Source: Marivita sp003149565 | GTDB lineage: Bacteria > Pseudomonadota > Alphaproteobacteria > Rhodobacterales > Rhodobacteraceae | Assembly: GCF_965216415.1 (NCBI RefSeq) | Contig: NZ_CBDCFU010000002.1 | Length of the DNA stretch: 64,000 nucleotides | Strand: one strand, 5' to 3' | In this document: in pieces, positions 52,781 to 60,595 of the stretch | Layout of the letters: every line of letters starts with the position of its first letter | How positions within the stretch are numbered: position 1 is the stretch's first letter | The notes under the pieces: model-generated | The model's database searches: none | What the model saw: the letters and a program-made list of their open reading frames with translations, nothing else | Told to the model about the DNA's origin: nothing | Made by a program: the position numbers and the translations under genes

Positions 52781-53189
52781 ACGCTTTGAAAAAACGCGCG
52801 AGGTCTTGGATGCACGCGTGCAGTTGCTAGAAGCGCGCTTGGCGACGGAGTTGCGCCTAAAACGTGAACTGCGCTCTAAACAGATTGCAATTACAGAGCA
52901 AGGAGACGCGCTTTCTGCGTCGCTTCAGGAAAACGCCACCAAGCAGCCGCATGCGTTTCACTTTCACGAAGCCTATTTGCATAAGCTCGCTGAGGACCAG
53001 CGACGTTTACAGCCAATATTGGCACAGGCTGCACTTCAGAGGCTTCACGTGCAAGATCGACTGAAGGATGCGTTGCGCCAGCGGCTAGGCCTGACACTTT
53101 ATCTTGACCGAAAAGCAAACGACGCGAGGTCACGGGATGACGACGAGAACGGAGCTCAGGTTCTGTTCGAGTTGATGAAGCGGCGTTAG
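52773..53189 (+). CDS. FliJ-like helical protein of the flagellar operon
   Basis: A 138-residue, highly charged, almost wholly helical protein. GTG 52773 overlaps the end of flhB (RBS GTAAAGGCC). The pattern VDKRFEKTREVLDARVQLLE and the second half rich in Leu, Gln and Arg predict a two-helix coiled coil. Size, position after flhB and composition fit a FliJ-type chaperone-escort or ATPase-gate connector, yet I see no specific signature. It ends convergently with fliL, sharing four bases. Other helical flagellar proteins (FlgN-like) are possible. Confidence 0.7.
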   Translation: MDKRFEKTREVLDARVQLLEARLATELRLKRELRSKQIAITEQGDALSASLQENATKQPHAFHFHEAYLHKLAEDQRRLQPILAQAALQRLHVQDRLKDALRQRLGLTLYLDRKANDARSRDDDENGAQVLFELMKRR

Positions 53190-53677
53190 AATACGTCTTG
53201 GCGCGCCATGTCTGTGACAAGGACGTTTACAAATTGCAGTCCAAGTACGTGCTTTGACCGCTCTGTGAGGGCACGCTTGACCAGTTCAAGAGTTTTCCGG
53301 GAAATCAACTCGTCGCGGAACCCGTCTAGCGCGGCAAGGCTGAACAATTCACCGAGGAAAACATCTCGGAGTTTGGGCTCCATGGCACGGACATGATCAC
53401 CCTGTCCGGTTTCAACTTCCAGAGCAACCGTGAGAATCACCATCGCCCGTACACGATTGTCCAGGATGACAGGCACGACAAATTGGCTTGGTAATTTCAC
53501 GATTTCCAACTGGTCCGGAGTGTCGGGTAATTCCGTGGCCACTGCAGGATCGGCCTTGTGGGTCGCTGTTGTCTCGTCTTCGGTGTTTTCCTCGGCTGGA
53601 ACAAAAAAATAGGCAGCCGTTCCGCCGCCGGCCAAACCAAGGGCAAGACCTAGAAATGGCATCAGTATTTTGAGCAT
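53186..53677 (-). CDS. fliL: Flagellar basal body-associated protein FliL
   Basis: A 163-residue protein with one N-terminal helix (MLKILMPFLGLALGLAGGGT) and a periplasmic domain. KLPSQFVVPVILDNRVRAMV and a stomatin-like helical part with LRDVFLGELFSLAALDG fit FliL, which surrounds the stators and supports torque. An acidic linker, NTEDETTATHKADPAVATE, joins the two. ATG 53677 follows AGGGAACCTC; a GTG immediately before is an alternative. It is last in the minus-strand flagellar unit. Confidence 0.88.
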   Translation of the reverse strand: MLKILMPFLGLALGLAGGGTAAYFFVPAEENTEDETTATHKADPAVATELPDTPDQLEIVKLPSQFVVPVILDNRVRAMVILTVALEVETGQGDHVRAMEPKLRDVFLGELFSLAALDGFRDELISRKTLELVKRALTERSKHVLGLQFVNVLVTDMARQDVF

Positions 53678-53695
53678 CACGAGGTTCCCTACGGC

Positions 53696-54427
53696 TTAGA
53701 AGGGAAGCAGCGCATCAAGCACTTGCTGACCGATCCGTGGTTGTTGAACGTCGCTGATCTGACCGCGTCCACCATATGAAATGCGGGCTGAAGCCATCTT
53801 GTCGTAGGTGATTTCGTTTTGACGCGTGATGTCCGCCCGACGGACGAAACCGGATACAAAAAGTTCGCGCAGTTCAAAATTCACGCGGACCTCCTGAGTG
53901 CCCTCAATGCGGAGCACACCATTCGGCAAAACATCGACGACGGTTGCCGCGATCCGGAGCGTTAGCTTTTCATTGCGACGCACCGAGCCGTTGCCCTGGC
54001 TTGAACTTGAAGAATCCAACTCCACTGCCGTGTCGACACTGGCACCATCCGGCAGAGCTTTGTTCTGACGTTGGGGTAGGCCCATCAAATTAGGCACTCC
54101 AAGGTTCTCTTTCGCAGAACGCGTGCGGGATGATGAGTTCGATATTTCTGCCTCATCGTCGATCTCAACCAGAACAGTGAGAATATCGCCCGTGGTGAAC
54201 GCGCGGCGATCACCAAAGAGCGACGACTGATCACCACTCCACAAAGATGCTTTTCTGTATGGCGAGGTATCGGCAGTGGTTGCGGGCAACCCCGAAAACA
54301 CCATCGCCTGACGTTCGACACTCTGATTTTGCGGTGATAATGTCGGCGGTTTGCCGATGTGATCCATCCGACTACAGCTCGGCAAAATCAGAAGTAAGGT
54401 TGGGAGAATGTAGACAACTTTGCACAT
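53696..54427 (-). CDS. flgH: Flagellar L-ring protein FlgH
   Basis: A 243-residue lipoprotein forming the outer-membrane ring. The lipobox is in LLLILPSCSRMDHIG. The ring core has SLFGDRRAFTTGDILTVLVE, RNEKLTLRIAATVVDVLPNG and VNFELRELFVSGFVRRADIT. It ends IGQQVLDALLPF. The gene starts one base after flgA ends. No flgI (P-ring) gene lies in this window; it must be elsewhere. Confidence 0.96.
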   Translation of the reverse strand: MCKVVYILPTLLLILPSCSRMDHIGKPPTLSPQNQSVERQAMVFSGLPATTADTSPYRKASLWSGDQSSLFGDRRAFTTGDILTVLVEIDDEAEISNSSSRTRSAKENLGVPNLMGLPQRQNKALPDGASVDTAVELDSSSSSQGNGSVRRNEKLTLRIAATVVDVLPNGVLRIEGTQEVRVNFELRELFVSGFVRRADITRQNEITYDKMASARISYGGRGQISDVQQPRIGQQVLDALLPF

Positions 54428-54428
54428 T

Positions 54429-54848
54429 TCAGGGGAGTACCTTCAAGCTGCCGTCCTCGAGCACTTCTGTTCGAAGTATGCTTTTTGAGGACAGATTCAT
54501 TGCGCGGATTACATCCCCAACGGCCCCACGCTCCAAAGCGCGCGCTTCCGTGGTGATTGTCAGTCCGTTCAGGACAAATATGGCAGTGGCAATCTGATTT
54601 CGCTCAATGAGCGCAGCCTTTACGAGGTTGCTGCTCAGGACGGGCCGTCCAGCATAGACCGCGTGTTTGACCTCGGAGCCGATGACATCTTCAAGCGTGT
54701 TCGCACCTCCAGCGACTTGGACGTCCTGCAAGTGGATCGCCTCGGCTGTGATCACTTCACGCGGCCGAATGGTCTTTTGCGCAAATACCGTCTCTGCCAG
54801 AACGGGTCCCGCCCCAAGTGCGAAACATAAGGCTATCACACCCCGCAT
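54429..54848 (-). CDS. flgA: Flagella basal body P-ring formation chaperone FlgA
   Basis: A 139-residue exported chaperone, short for the family (usually above 200 residues) because the N-terminal domain is absent. A signal peptide ends after GAGPVLAE. The SAF-like domain has IRPREVITAEAIHLQDV and the conserved YAGRPVLSSNLVKAALIERN. Alphaproteobacterial FlgA is often this short. ATG shares a base with the flgG stop. It should help FlgI assemble in the periplasm. Confidence 0.92.
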   Translation of the reverse strand: MRGVIALCFALGAGPVLAETVFAQKTIRPREVITAEAIHLQDVQVAGGANTLEDVIGSEVKHAVYAGRPVLSSNLVKAALIERNQIATAIFVLNGLTITTEARALERGAVGDVIRAMNLSSKSILRTEVLEDGSLKVLP

Positions 54849-55633
54849 CAGCGCACCTGTGTGGTGGCGCCAAGCATCTGATCCACGGCCGAGATGACTT
54901 TCGCATTGAGTTCGTAGCCTCGCTGAGCTTCGATCAATTCAGTCAACTCGCGGACGGGATCGACAGAACTGTCTTCCAAGTATCCCTGCCGCAGCGTGCC
55001 AAGCCCGTCTTGACCTGGCGTGGCGAGCAACGGTCCGCCCGAGGCCTCGGTCTCGGCGAACAGGTTGCCGCCCAGCGCTTCAAGACCCTTTGCGTTGGCG
55101 AATCCCACGAGGTGCAACTGACCGAGCACCTGAGGCTCTGCCGTTTCGGCGAAATACGCGTAGACCTCGCCTTCGGGGTTGATCGAGATACTACGGGCAT
55201 CTTGGGGAATGACGATCTCGGGTGCGACGGGAAATCCCTCGGACGTGACAATCAAGCCTTCTGCGTTGCGCTTGAGTGATCCATCGCGTGTATAACCAGC
55301 CTGCCCGGAGGGCATTGTGACCTCAAGATAGCCATTGCCGTCGATCGCAACGTCGAGATCAGAATTGGTTTGGCTCAGCGACCCTTGAGCGAGGTGTACG
55401 GACACCGCAGCGGGACGAACCCCGAGGCCCACTTGAACACCAGTCGGCAAGACAGTGCCATCTGAGGCATTGACTGTCCCGGCTCGTGCGATCTGTTGAT
55501 AATGCAGATCCGAAAACTCTGCGCGGCGTGCGTTGTAGCCGGTTGTGTTCATGTTCGACAGGTTGTTGGAAATGATCTCGACCCGCATTTGCTGAGCGGT
55601 CATTCCCGTTGCCGCAATCTTGAGCGCGCGCAT
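54848..55633 (-). CDS. flgG: Flagellar distal rod protein FlgG
   Basis: A 261-residue rod protein. The N terminus has MRALKIAATGMTAQQMRVEI and ISNNLSNMNTTGYNARRAEF, with the rod/hook ANNLAN-type motif. The centre has DVAIDGNGYLEVTMPSGQ and the C-terminal helix reads RELTELIEAQRGYELNAKVI. It forms the 26-subunit distal rod. It starts ten bases after flgF. Confidence 0.97.
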   Translation of the reverse strand: MRALKIAATGMTAQQMRVEIISNNLSNMNTTGYNARRAEFSDLHYQQIARAGTVNASDGTVLPTGVQVGLGVRPAAVSVHLAQGSLSQTNSDLDVAIDGNGYLEVTMPSGQAGYTRDGSLKRNAEGLIVTSEGFPVAPEIVIPQDARSISINPEGEVYAYFAETAEPQVLGQLHLVGFANAKGLEALGGNLFAETEASGGPLLATPGQDGLGTLRQGYLEDSSVDPVRELTELIEAQRGYELNAKVISAVDQMLGATTQVR

Positions 55634-55643
55634 GGTTTTTCCT

Positions 55644-56357
55644 TTATTTTATGAGTGTTTGTAGGGCCGAAGTTGCCCGTTCATGATCCATGTCGAGCAG
55701 TTTCTGACCCATTTCATAGGCACGCTGGACTTCGATCATCCGGGTAAGCTGAGATATTGCATCCACGTTCGACCCTTCGAGATGCCCCTGAAGAACAAGG
55801 CTTGTAGCCGCGGGCTCCAAGACGCCATCGGTTTTGAAAAGCACTCCTGACTCGCGCGTCAGATTTATGTCAGAACCAGGCTGAACGATGCCGATTTGGC
55901 CAAGCAGAATGCCTTCAAGGCTGATTGTGCCGTCAGCCGCGATTTCAACATGGGCTTCGCCGGGAGGCACATTGATGGGGGCCCCACCAACATCAAGGAC
56001 GCGATGGCCATCCGTTGACACGATGTCGCCAACTGAATTGACATTGAAAGCCCCGGCGCGCGTCAACCGGACACCGTTTGGCGTCTCGAGCTGAAAATAG
56101 CCGTTGCCCTCGATCGCAAGGTCCAGTGCGTTACCAGTTTGTGTCAGGATTCCCTGTGCGACAGATGTTTTTCTCACCCGCGCTGCAGCCATCGAGAGGC
56201 TCTCGCCGTTATCCACGGACTGCACATATTCGGAGAAAACAAGCCCTTGCTGCCGAAATCCGGTTGTGGCCGCATTGGCGATGTTGTGCGCAATAATCTC
56301 CATCTCGCGCATCAGCCCTGATTGCCGTGTTAGTGTAACGTATCCGGCGTTTTCCAT
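55644..56357 (-). CDS. flgF: Flagellar proximal rod protein FlgF
   Basis: A 237-residue rod protein related to FlgG. MENAGYVTLTRQSGLMREME and IIAHNIANAATTGFRQQGLV at the N terminus, LAIEGNGYFQLETPNGVRLT in the middle and LTRMIEVQRAYEMGQKLLD at the end. I start at ATG 56357, behind GGAGGCTGAC; an upstream in-frame TTG gives five more residues but overlaps fliQ. It is coupled to fliQ. Confidence 0.96.
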   Translation of the reverse strand: MENAGYVTLTRQSGLMREMEIIAHNIANAATTGFRQQGLVFSEYVQSVDNGESLSMAAARVRKTSVAQGILTQTGNALDLAIEGNGYFQLETPNGVRLTRAGAFNVNSVGDIVSTDGHRVLDVGGAPINVPPGEAHVEIAADGTISLEGILLGQIGIVQPGSDINLTRESGVLFKTDGVLEPAATSLVLQGHLEGSNVDAISQLTRMIEVQRAYEMGQKLLDMDHERATSALQTLIK

Positions 56358-56358
56358 G

Positions 56359-56628
56359 TCAGCCTCCTGCAATCGACGGAATGATGGTACGTTGGAAGAA
56401 GTCGATCAGGCTTTGGGTCATGAAGTTCATCGAAGCCCAAAAGACCGACAGCATGGCGATCAGTTTTGGCACAAAGGTCAGCGTCATTTCCTGGATTGAC
56501 GTGAGTGCCTGAAACAAGCCGATCGATACCCCTGTAACCAAGGCGACCAGCAAGACCGGTGCAGAAATCAGCACAGCGATGCGTAAGGCCTCGCGTAGAA
56601 CGTCGTATATGTAGCCTTCGCTCAGCAT
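56359..56628 (-). CDS. fliQ: Flagellar biosynthetic protein FliQ
   Basis: An 89-residue, two-helix export-gate protein. The pattern VLREALRIAVLISAPVLLVA, LVTGVSIGLFQALTSIQEMT and LTFVPKLIAM is diagnostic of FliQ/SctS. It is separated from fliR, with which it works, and embedded among rod genes, as in other Rhodobacterales flagellar clusters. It follows fliE by five bases. Confidence 0.96.
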   Translation of the reverse strand: MLSEGYIYDVLREALRIAVLISAPVLLVALVTGVSIGLFQALTSIQEMTLTFVPKLIAMLSVFWASMNFMTQSLIDFFQRTIIPSIAGG

Positions 56629-56633
56629 TGCAG

Positions 56634-56921
56634 TCAGACCGGCATGCGAAGGATTTCCTGATATGCTTCAACAACCCGATTTCGAACGGTCACGGCTGTT
56701 TCGACTGCCAACTGCGACTGTGACAGGGCCTCGACCAGGGCATGTGGGTCTGCGTCTCCATACATTGATGCCATCGCGGTGGATTCCGTCGATGTCAGGT
56801 TCTGTGCGAAATCTTCGGTGATTTTGGCGAAGCTTTCGGCGATGGCCGTTTGGGGGTCGGGCTCGGTCGCCGGTTTCAGGGCTGCGTATTGTTGCGAAGC
56901 AAAAAGCGATTTTACGTCCAT
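56634..56921 (-). CDS. fliE: Flagellar hook-basal body complex protein FliE
   Basis: A 95-residue rod adaptor linking the MS ring to the rod. The C-terminal block MASMYGDADPHALVEALSQS and the following QLAVETAVTVRNRVVEAYQE with ILRMPV are typical. The N-terminal half is variable and acidic. It starts 23 bases after flgC. Confidence 0.94.
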   Translation of the reverse strand: MDVKSLFASQQYAALKPATEPDPQTAIAESFAKITEDFAQNLTSTESTAMASMYGDADPHALVEALSQSQLAVETAVTVRNRVVEAYQEILRMPV

Positions 56922-56944
56922 GATTATTCTCCGTTCTGGAAAGA

Positions 56945-57334
56945 TTATTTGCGCAGCAGATCCATCAGCCCCGACGACATCTGTCGGACCTGATCGAACA
57001 TTTTAAGGTTGGCCTCGTAGCTGCGCTGCGCCTCGCGTGCGTCCGCGATCTCGACCACCAGATCGACGTTTGAGCCTGCATAATGGCCAGATTGATCCGC
57101 CATCGGATGGCTGGGGTCGTAAATCTGTTCGCCAGCGCGCTGATCGAGCGAGATGGGCTCAAGAGTGACTTGCGCCAAGCCAGAGGATTCGATGTTGTCA
57201 GAAAAGGTCATGATCTTCCTGCGATATCCCGGCGTGTCCGTATTCGCGACGTTCTCGGCAACTATTCGAAGCCGCTGAGATTGCGCTTTGAGGCCGCTTG
57301 AGGACACCCCGAGTGCATCTGAAAATGCTGACAT
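56945..57334 (-). CDS. flgC: Flagellar basal-body rod protein FlgC
   Basis: A 129-residue proximal rod protein. SSSGLKAQSQRLRIVAENVA and NTDTPGYRRKIMTF at the N terminus carry the rod signature. GHYAGSNVDLVVEIADAREA and QRSYEANLKMFDQVRQMSSG make the C-terminal helix. It lies ten bases after flgB. Confidence 0.96.
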   Translation of the reverse strand: MSAFSDALGVSSSGLKAQSQRLRIVAENVANTDTPGYRRKIMTFSDNIESSGLAQVTLEPISLDQRAGEQIYDPSHPMADQSGHYAGSNVDLVVEIADAREAQRSYEANLKMFDQVRQMSSGLMDLLRK

Positions 57335-57344
57335 TGCCGGCCTC

Positions 57345-57728
57345 CTACTGCTTGCTCAGAGCGCTGCGCAGAATGCCAAGCGATGCCCGGTAGATCGCCA
57401 GCGCCCGATCGTGACCGCGCTTTGCGTCTACTGAATTCAGAATCTCCGTTTCCAGATTCACGCTGTTACCATTGGGGTCGCTTTGTGTGCGTGCCTCAGC
57501 AGTAACATGGCCGAACTGAGTATACGGACCTACGTGCGACGGTCTTGTTGTTCGGAGCGTAAACGCGTCTGTCGTCCTTGGGACGAGGTCTTCAAACGGC
57601 GTGACGGATTTTGCCCGATAGCCGGGCGTGTCGGCATTGGCGACGTTCTGCGATGTGATCGCTTGTTTGAGCCCGGAGTGCCGGGCCATCGATATCGCGG
57701 TTTTGAACAGATCCAAATTCTGGAACAT
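57345..57728 (-). CDS. flgB: Flagellar basal-body rod protein FlgB
   Basis: A 127-residue proximal rod protein and the first gene of the nine-gene minus-strand unit. It starts MFQNLDLFKTAISMARHSGL and has AITSQNVANADTPGYRAKSV. The C-terminal helix is RGHDRALAIYRASLGILRSA. The promoter must lie in the 86-bp gap to fliI. Confidence 0.95.
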   Translation of the reverse strand: MFQNLDLFKTAISMARHSGLKQAITSQNVANADTPGYRAKSVTPFEDLVPRTTDAFTLRTTRPSHVGPYTQFGHVTAEARTQSDPNGNSVNLETEILNSVDAKRGHDRALAIYRASLGILRSALSKQ

Positions 57729-57743
57729 GACAGGGCTTCTCCC

Positions 57744-57769
57744 TCGTTGCGTTCAACGAAGGCTTAACC
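57744..57769. promoter_or_regulatory. Divergent flgB/fliI control region
   Basis: The 86-bp gap contains a perfect inverted repeat TCGTTG-CGTT-CAACGA (57744-57759), directly followed by TTAACC (57764-57769), a CtrA half-site, and a GANTC site just beyond. These elements could serve both directions. Confidence 0.4.
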
Positions 57770-57814
57770 CTGATTCCTTTAGAAAGGGTTTTCACAAGCT
57801 GAATGGAGCGTTCG

Positions 57815-59152
57815 ATGCAACAGCCCGCGTTGACCCATCTCAAGAGCAAACTCTCTGACATTGCACAGGCGTGTTCAGTCGGCAGGGTGGTCTCGACCGA
57901 TGGTCATACGATCAAGGTAACGGGACTCGAGGAGGAGGTGCGCCTTGGGGATCGTCTGCGCCTGATGCGCCGGGATGGGACAAACTTGATGGGAGATGTG
58001 CTGTGTCTGTCCGACGAATATGTGACGATGCTGCCCGATACCCAACCGCAACAGGTTGCGCTCTCGGACCGAGTGACCAATGACGGGCCTTCGCGGATCA
58101 GACCGGATCAATGCTGGCTGGGCCGCGTGATCGATCCGTATGGCCGACCGCTGGATGACAAGCCTCTCATTGCTGGTGATCGTTCTTTCGACATTTTCAA
58201 CGATCCGCCCCCGCCGGTACGCCGCAAGCCACTGGGGGACCGGTTGAGCACCGGTTTTCATCTGTTCAACACGATGCTGCCCATCGTTCGGGGCCAGCGC
58301 CTCGGTGTGTTCGCTGGTTCCGGGGTTGGAAAGTCGATGCTCTTGGCAGATATGATTCAGGCGATGCAGGCTGACGTCATCGTTTTGGCGCTGGTTGGAG
58401 AGCGAGGGCGTGAAATCAATGATTTTACGCAAAGCGTGATCGGCGAAGCTGGGATGTCGCGAACGATTGTCATTGCGGCGAGCGCCGATGCTGCTTCCAC
58501 AGCTCGAATGCGGTGTCCAATAACTGCTATGCGGGTTGCAGAGTATTTTAGGGATGCCGGTCTTCATGTCTTACTGTTTGTCGACTCGATAACTCGCTTT
58601 GCAGAGGCGCATCGAGAAGTCGCAGTTTCTGCGGGCGAGTTTCCCAGTCTGAGGGGCTTTCCGCCCTCTACGCCAGCGCAGATCACCAAACTGGCAGAAC
58701 GGGCGGGTTCCGGAGCCAAGGGCTCCGGCGACATTACGGCAGTATTCAGTGTGCTTGTTGCTGCCTCGGACATGAACGAACCCGTTGCAGATATGCTGCG
58801 CGGCGTTCTTGACGGGCACGTGGTTCTTGATCGATCTCTGGCTGATCAGGGTCATTTCCCGGCGGTTGACGTGCTAAAATCGGTGTCTCGATCATTACCG
58901 CGCGCGGCGACGGTTCATGAAAACGAAATGATATCCCGGGCGCGGCGGCTGGCATCCAAATACCAAGAGTCGTCAGCTTTGATAGAGGCAGGTCTCTATA
59001 CCGAAGGCACCGACCCGGACCTTGATCAGGCAATAGCTTTCAAACGCCACTTTGTCGAATTCTGTGTAACCCGCACGAACCGAACCATCGGGGAGAGTTT
59101 TGACGCGCTGCGACTGTGTCTGTTGCGATCTGGTGCGCTGAAAGACACATAG
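57815..59152 (+). CDS. fliI: Flagellum-specific ATP synthase FliI
   Basis: A 445-residue export ATPase related to F1-beta. Walker A is in GVFAGSGVGKSMLLADMI and Walker B in VLLFVDSITRFAEAHREVA. LALVGERGREINDFTQSVIG and GEFPSLRGFPPSTPAQITKL match the FliI/SctN family. ATG 57815 has GGAG at a good distance; ATG 57803 is an alternative. The gene is transcribed alone, convergent with urtE, only five bases apart, without a visible terminator. Confidence 0.95.
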   Translation: MQQPALTHLKSKLSDIAQACSVGRVVSTDGHTIKVTGLEEEVRLGDRLRLMRRDGTNLMGDVLCLSDEYVTMLPDTQPQQVALSDRVTNDGPSRIRPDQCWLGRVIDPYGRPLDDKPLIAGDRSFDIFNDPPPPVRRKPLGDRLSTGFHLFNTMLPIVRGQRLGVFAGSGVGKSMLLADMIQAMQADVIVLALVGERGREINDFTQSVIGEAGMSRTIVIAASADAASTARMRCPITAMRVAEYFRDAGLHVLLFVDSITRFAEAHREVAVSAGEFPSLRGFPPSTPAQITKLAERAGSGAKGSGDITAVFSVLVAASDMNEPVADMLRGVLDGHVVLDRSLADQGHFPAVDVLKSVSRSLPRAATVHENEMISRARRLASKYQESSALIEAGLYTEGTDPDLDQAIAFKRHFVEFCVTRTNRTIGESFDALRLCLLRSGALKDT

Positions 59153-59157
59153 CCTTT

Positions 59158-59865
59158 TTATACCGAAACCCCTGCAAGCAATTCGGCGCGATCAATCTCA
59201 GCCTTCGCACCGCTCAATTTGACTGCGCCGCGCTCCAGAACGTAGAAGCGATCCCCGAGATCATAGGCAAAGCTGAAGTACTGCTCAACAAGTACAATCG
59301 CCATCTCCGCTTGTTCACGGAGCAGGGAAATAACCCGACCAATCTGTTGAATGATATTTGGCTGAATGCCTTCTGTCGGTTCATCCAACAGCAAGAGTTT
59401 GGGCTTTGTAATAAGCGCACGTGCAATCGCCAGTTGCTGTTGCTGACCGCCCGACAGGTCGCCGCCACGACGGTTGAGAAACTCTTTCAGGATCGGGAAC
59501 AGATCAAAAATATGATCAGGGACATGATGCTCTGACTTCGGCAGACAGGCGAAACCGGTCTCGAGGTTTTCACGGACGGTCAGCAAGGGAAAAATATCCC
59601 GCCCCTGGGGCACGTAGGCAACGCCTTTCTGCGCCAAAGCATGAGCCGTCGCGGATTTGATGTCCTCGCCATGCAGCGTCAGGTTTCCGCCCGAGAAGGC
59701 GTGTGTGCCCGAGATCGCTTTGAGCAAAGATGTCTTTCCGACACCGTTTGTGCCCATCACGCAGGTGATCTCACCTTTGGCGGCTTCCATGTCGATCCCG
59801 TTTAGAATCTGGCTCCCGCCGTAATGCAGGGTCAGCCCACGTGTGCGGAGGATTTCATCGGCCAA
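59158..59865 (-). CDS. urtE: Urea ABC transporter ATP-binding protein UrtE
   Basis: A 235-residue ABC ATPase. Walker A is in VMGTNGVGKTSLLKAISG, the signature in GGDLSGGQQQQLAIARALI and Walker B in LLLLDEPTEGIQPNIIQQIG. The EGIQPNIIQQIG sequence after Walker B is typical for UrtE rather than the amino-acid LivF. The start overlaps urtD by 11 bases. It ends the urt operon. Confidence 0.94.
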   Translation of the reverse strand: MADEILRTRGLTLHYGGSQILNGIDMEAAKGEITCVMGTNGVGKTSLLKAISGTHAFSGGNLTLHGEDIKSATAHALAQKGVAYVPQGRDIFPLLTVRENLETGFACLPKSEHHVPDHIFDLFPILKEFLNRRGGDLSGGQQQQLAIARALITKPKLLLLDEPTEGIQPNIIQQIGRVISLLREQAEMAIVLVEQYFSFAYDLGDRFYVLERGAVKLSGAKAEIDRAELLAGVSV

Positions 59866-60595
59866 GATACACCTCGATCACTTGTTCGTTCTTTGTCACA
59901 TGGTCCAGCGACCCTTCAGCCAAGACAGATCCCTCGTGCAAAACTGTCACTTTGCAGTTCAGTCGTCTGACGAATTCCATGTCATGTTCCACAACCACAA
60001 CGGCGCGGGTTTTGGCCGCCTCGCGTAGTATATCGGTCGTGTGCTCGCGTTCCGTTGGCGTCATGCCAGCGGCGGGTTCATCCACCAGAAGCAAGCGAGG
60101 ATCTTGCGCCAGTAGCATTCCGATCTCCAGCCATTGCTTTTGCCCGTGGCTCAATTCGCCGGACTTCCGGTGCAGAGCGCCTGACAAGCCGATCTGTTCG
60201 GCAAGATCAGTAACTTTGTCGACGTCCTCCTGAGACGGTTTGAAAAATAACACGGCCAGGGGACCGCGCGTCTTTTTCAGAGCCATCATAAGGTTGTCGA
60301 AAACGCTTTGATCCTCGAAAACGGTGGGCCTCTGAAACTTTCGTCCGACGCCGGCCTGAGCAATCTTGCTCTCTGACATCTTCAAAAGCGACTCGCCTTT
60401 GTCGCCGTATATCACGCGGCCCTCATCGGGTTTCGTTTTTCCTGTGATGATGTCCATGAAGGTGGTTTTGCCAGCGCCGTTCGGTCCGATCACTGCGCGC
60501 AGCTCAGCGTCGGCGATCTGAAAGGACAGGTTGTTTATTGCCTTAAACCCGTCAAAGGACACGGAAACGCCGGAGACCTCTAAAAGCGTGCTCAT
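59855..60595 (-). CDS. urtD: Urea ABC transporter ATP-binding protein UrtD
   Basis: A 246-residue ABC ATPase of the LivG/UrtD group. VIGPNGAGKTTFMDIITGKT is Walker A, followed by VGRKFQRPTVFEDQSVFDNL, the signature SGELSHGQKQWLEIGMLLAQ and Walker B RLLLVDEPAAGMTPTERE. The GxFQxPTVF segment is characteristic of UrtD. ATG overlaps the urtC stop (ATGA). Confidence 0.95.
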   Translation of the reverse strand: MSTLLEVSGVSVSFDGFKAINNLSFQIADAELRAVIGPNGAGKTTFMDIITGKTKPDEGRVIYGDKGESLLKMSESKIAQAGVGRKFQRPTVFEDQSVFDNLMMALKKTRGPLAVLFFKPSQEDVDKVTDLAEQIGLSGALHRKSGELSHGQKQWLEIGMLLAQDPRLLLVDEPAAGMTPTEREHTTDILREAAKTRAVVVVEHDMEFVRRLNCKVTVLHEGSVLAEGSLDHVTKNEQVIEVYLGR

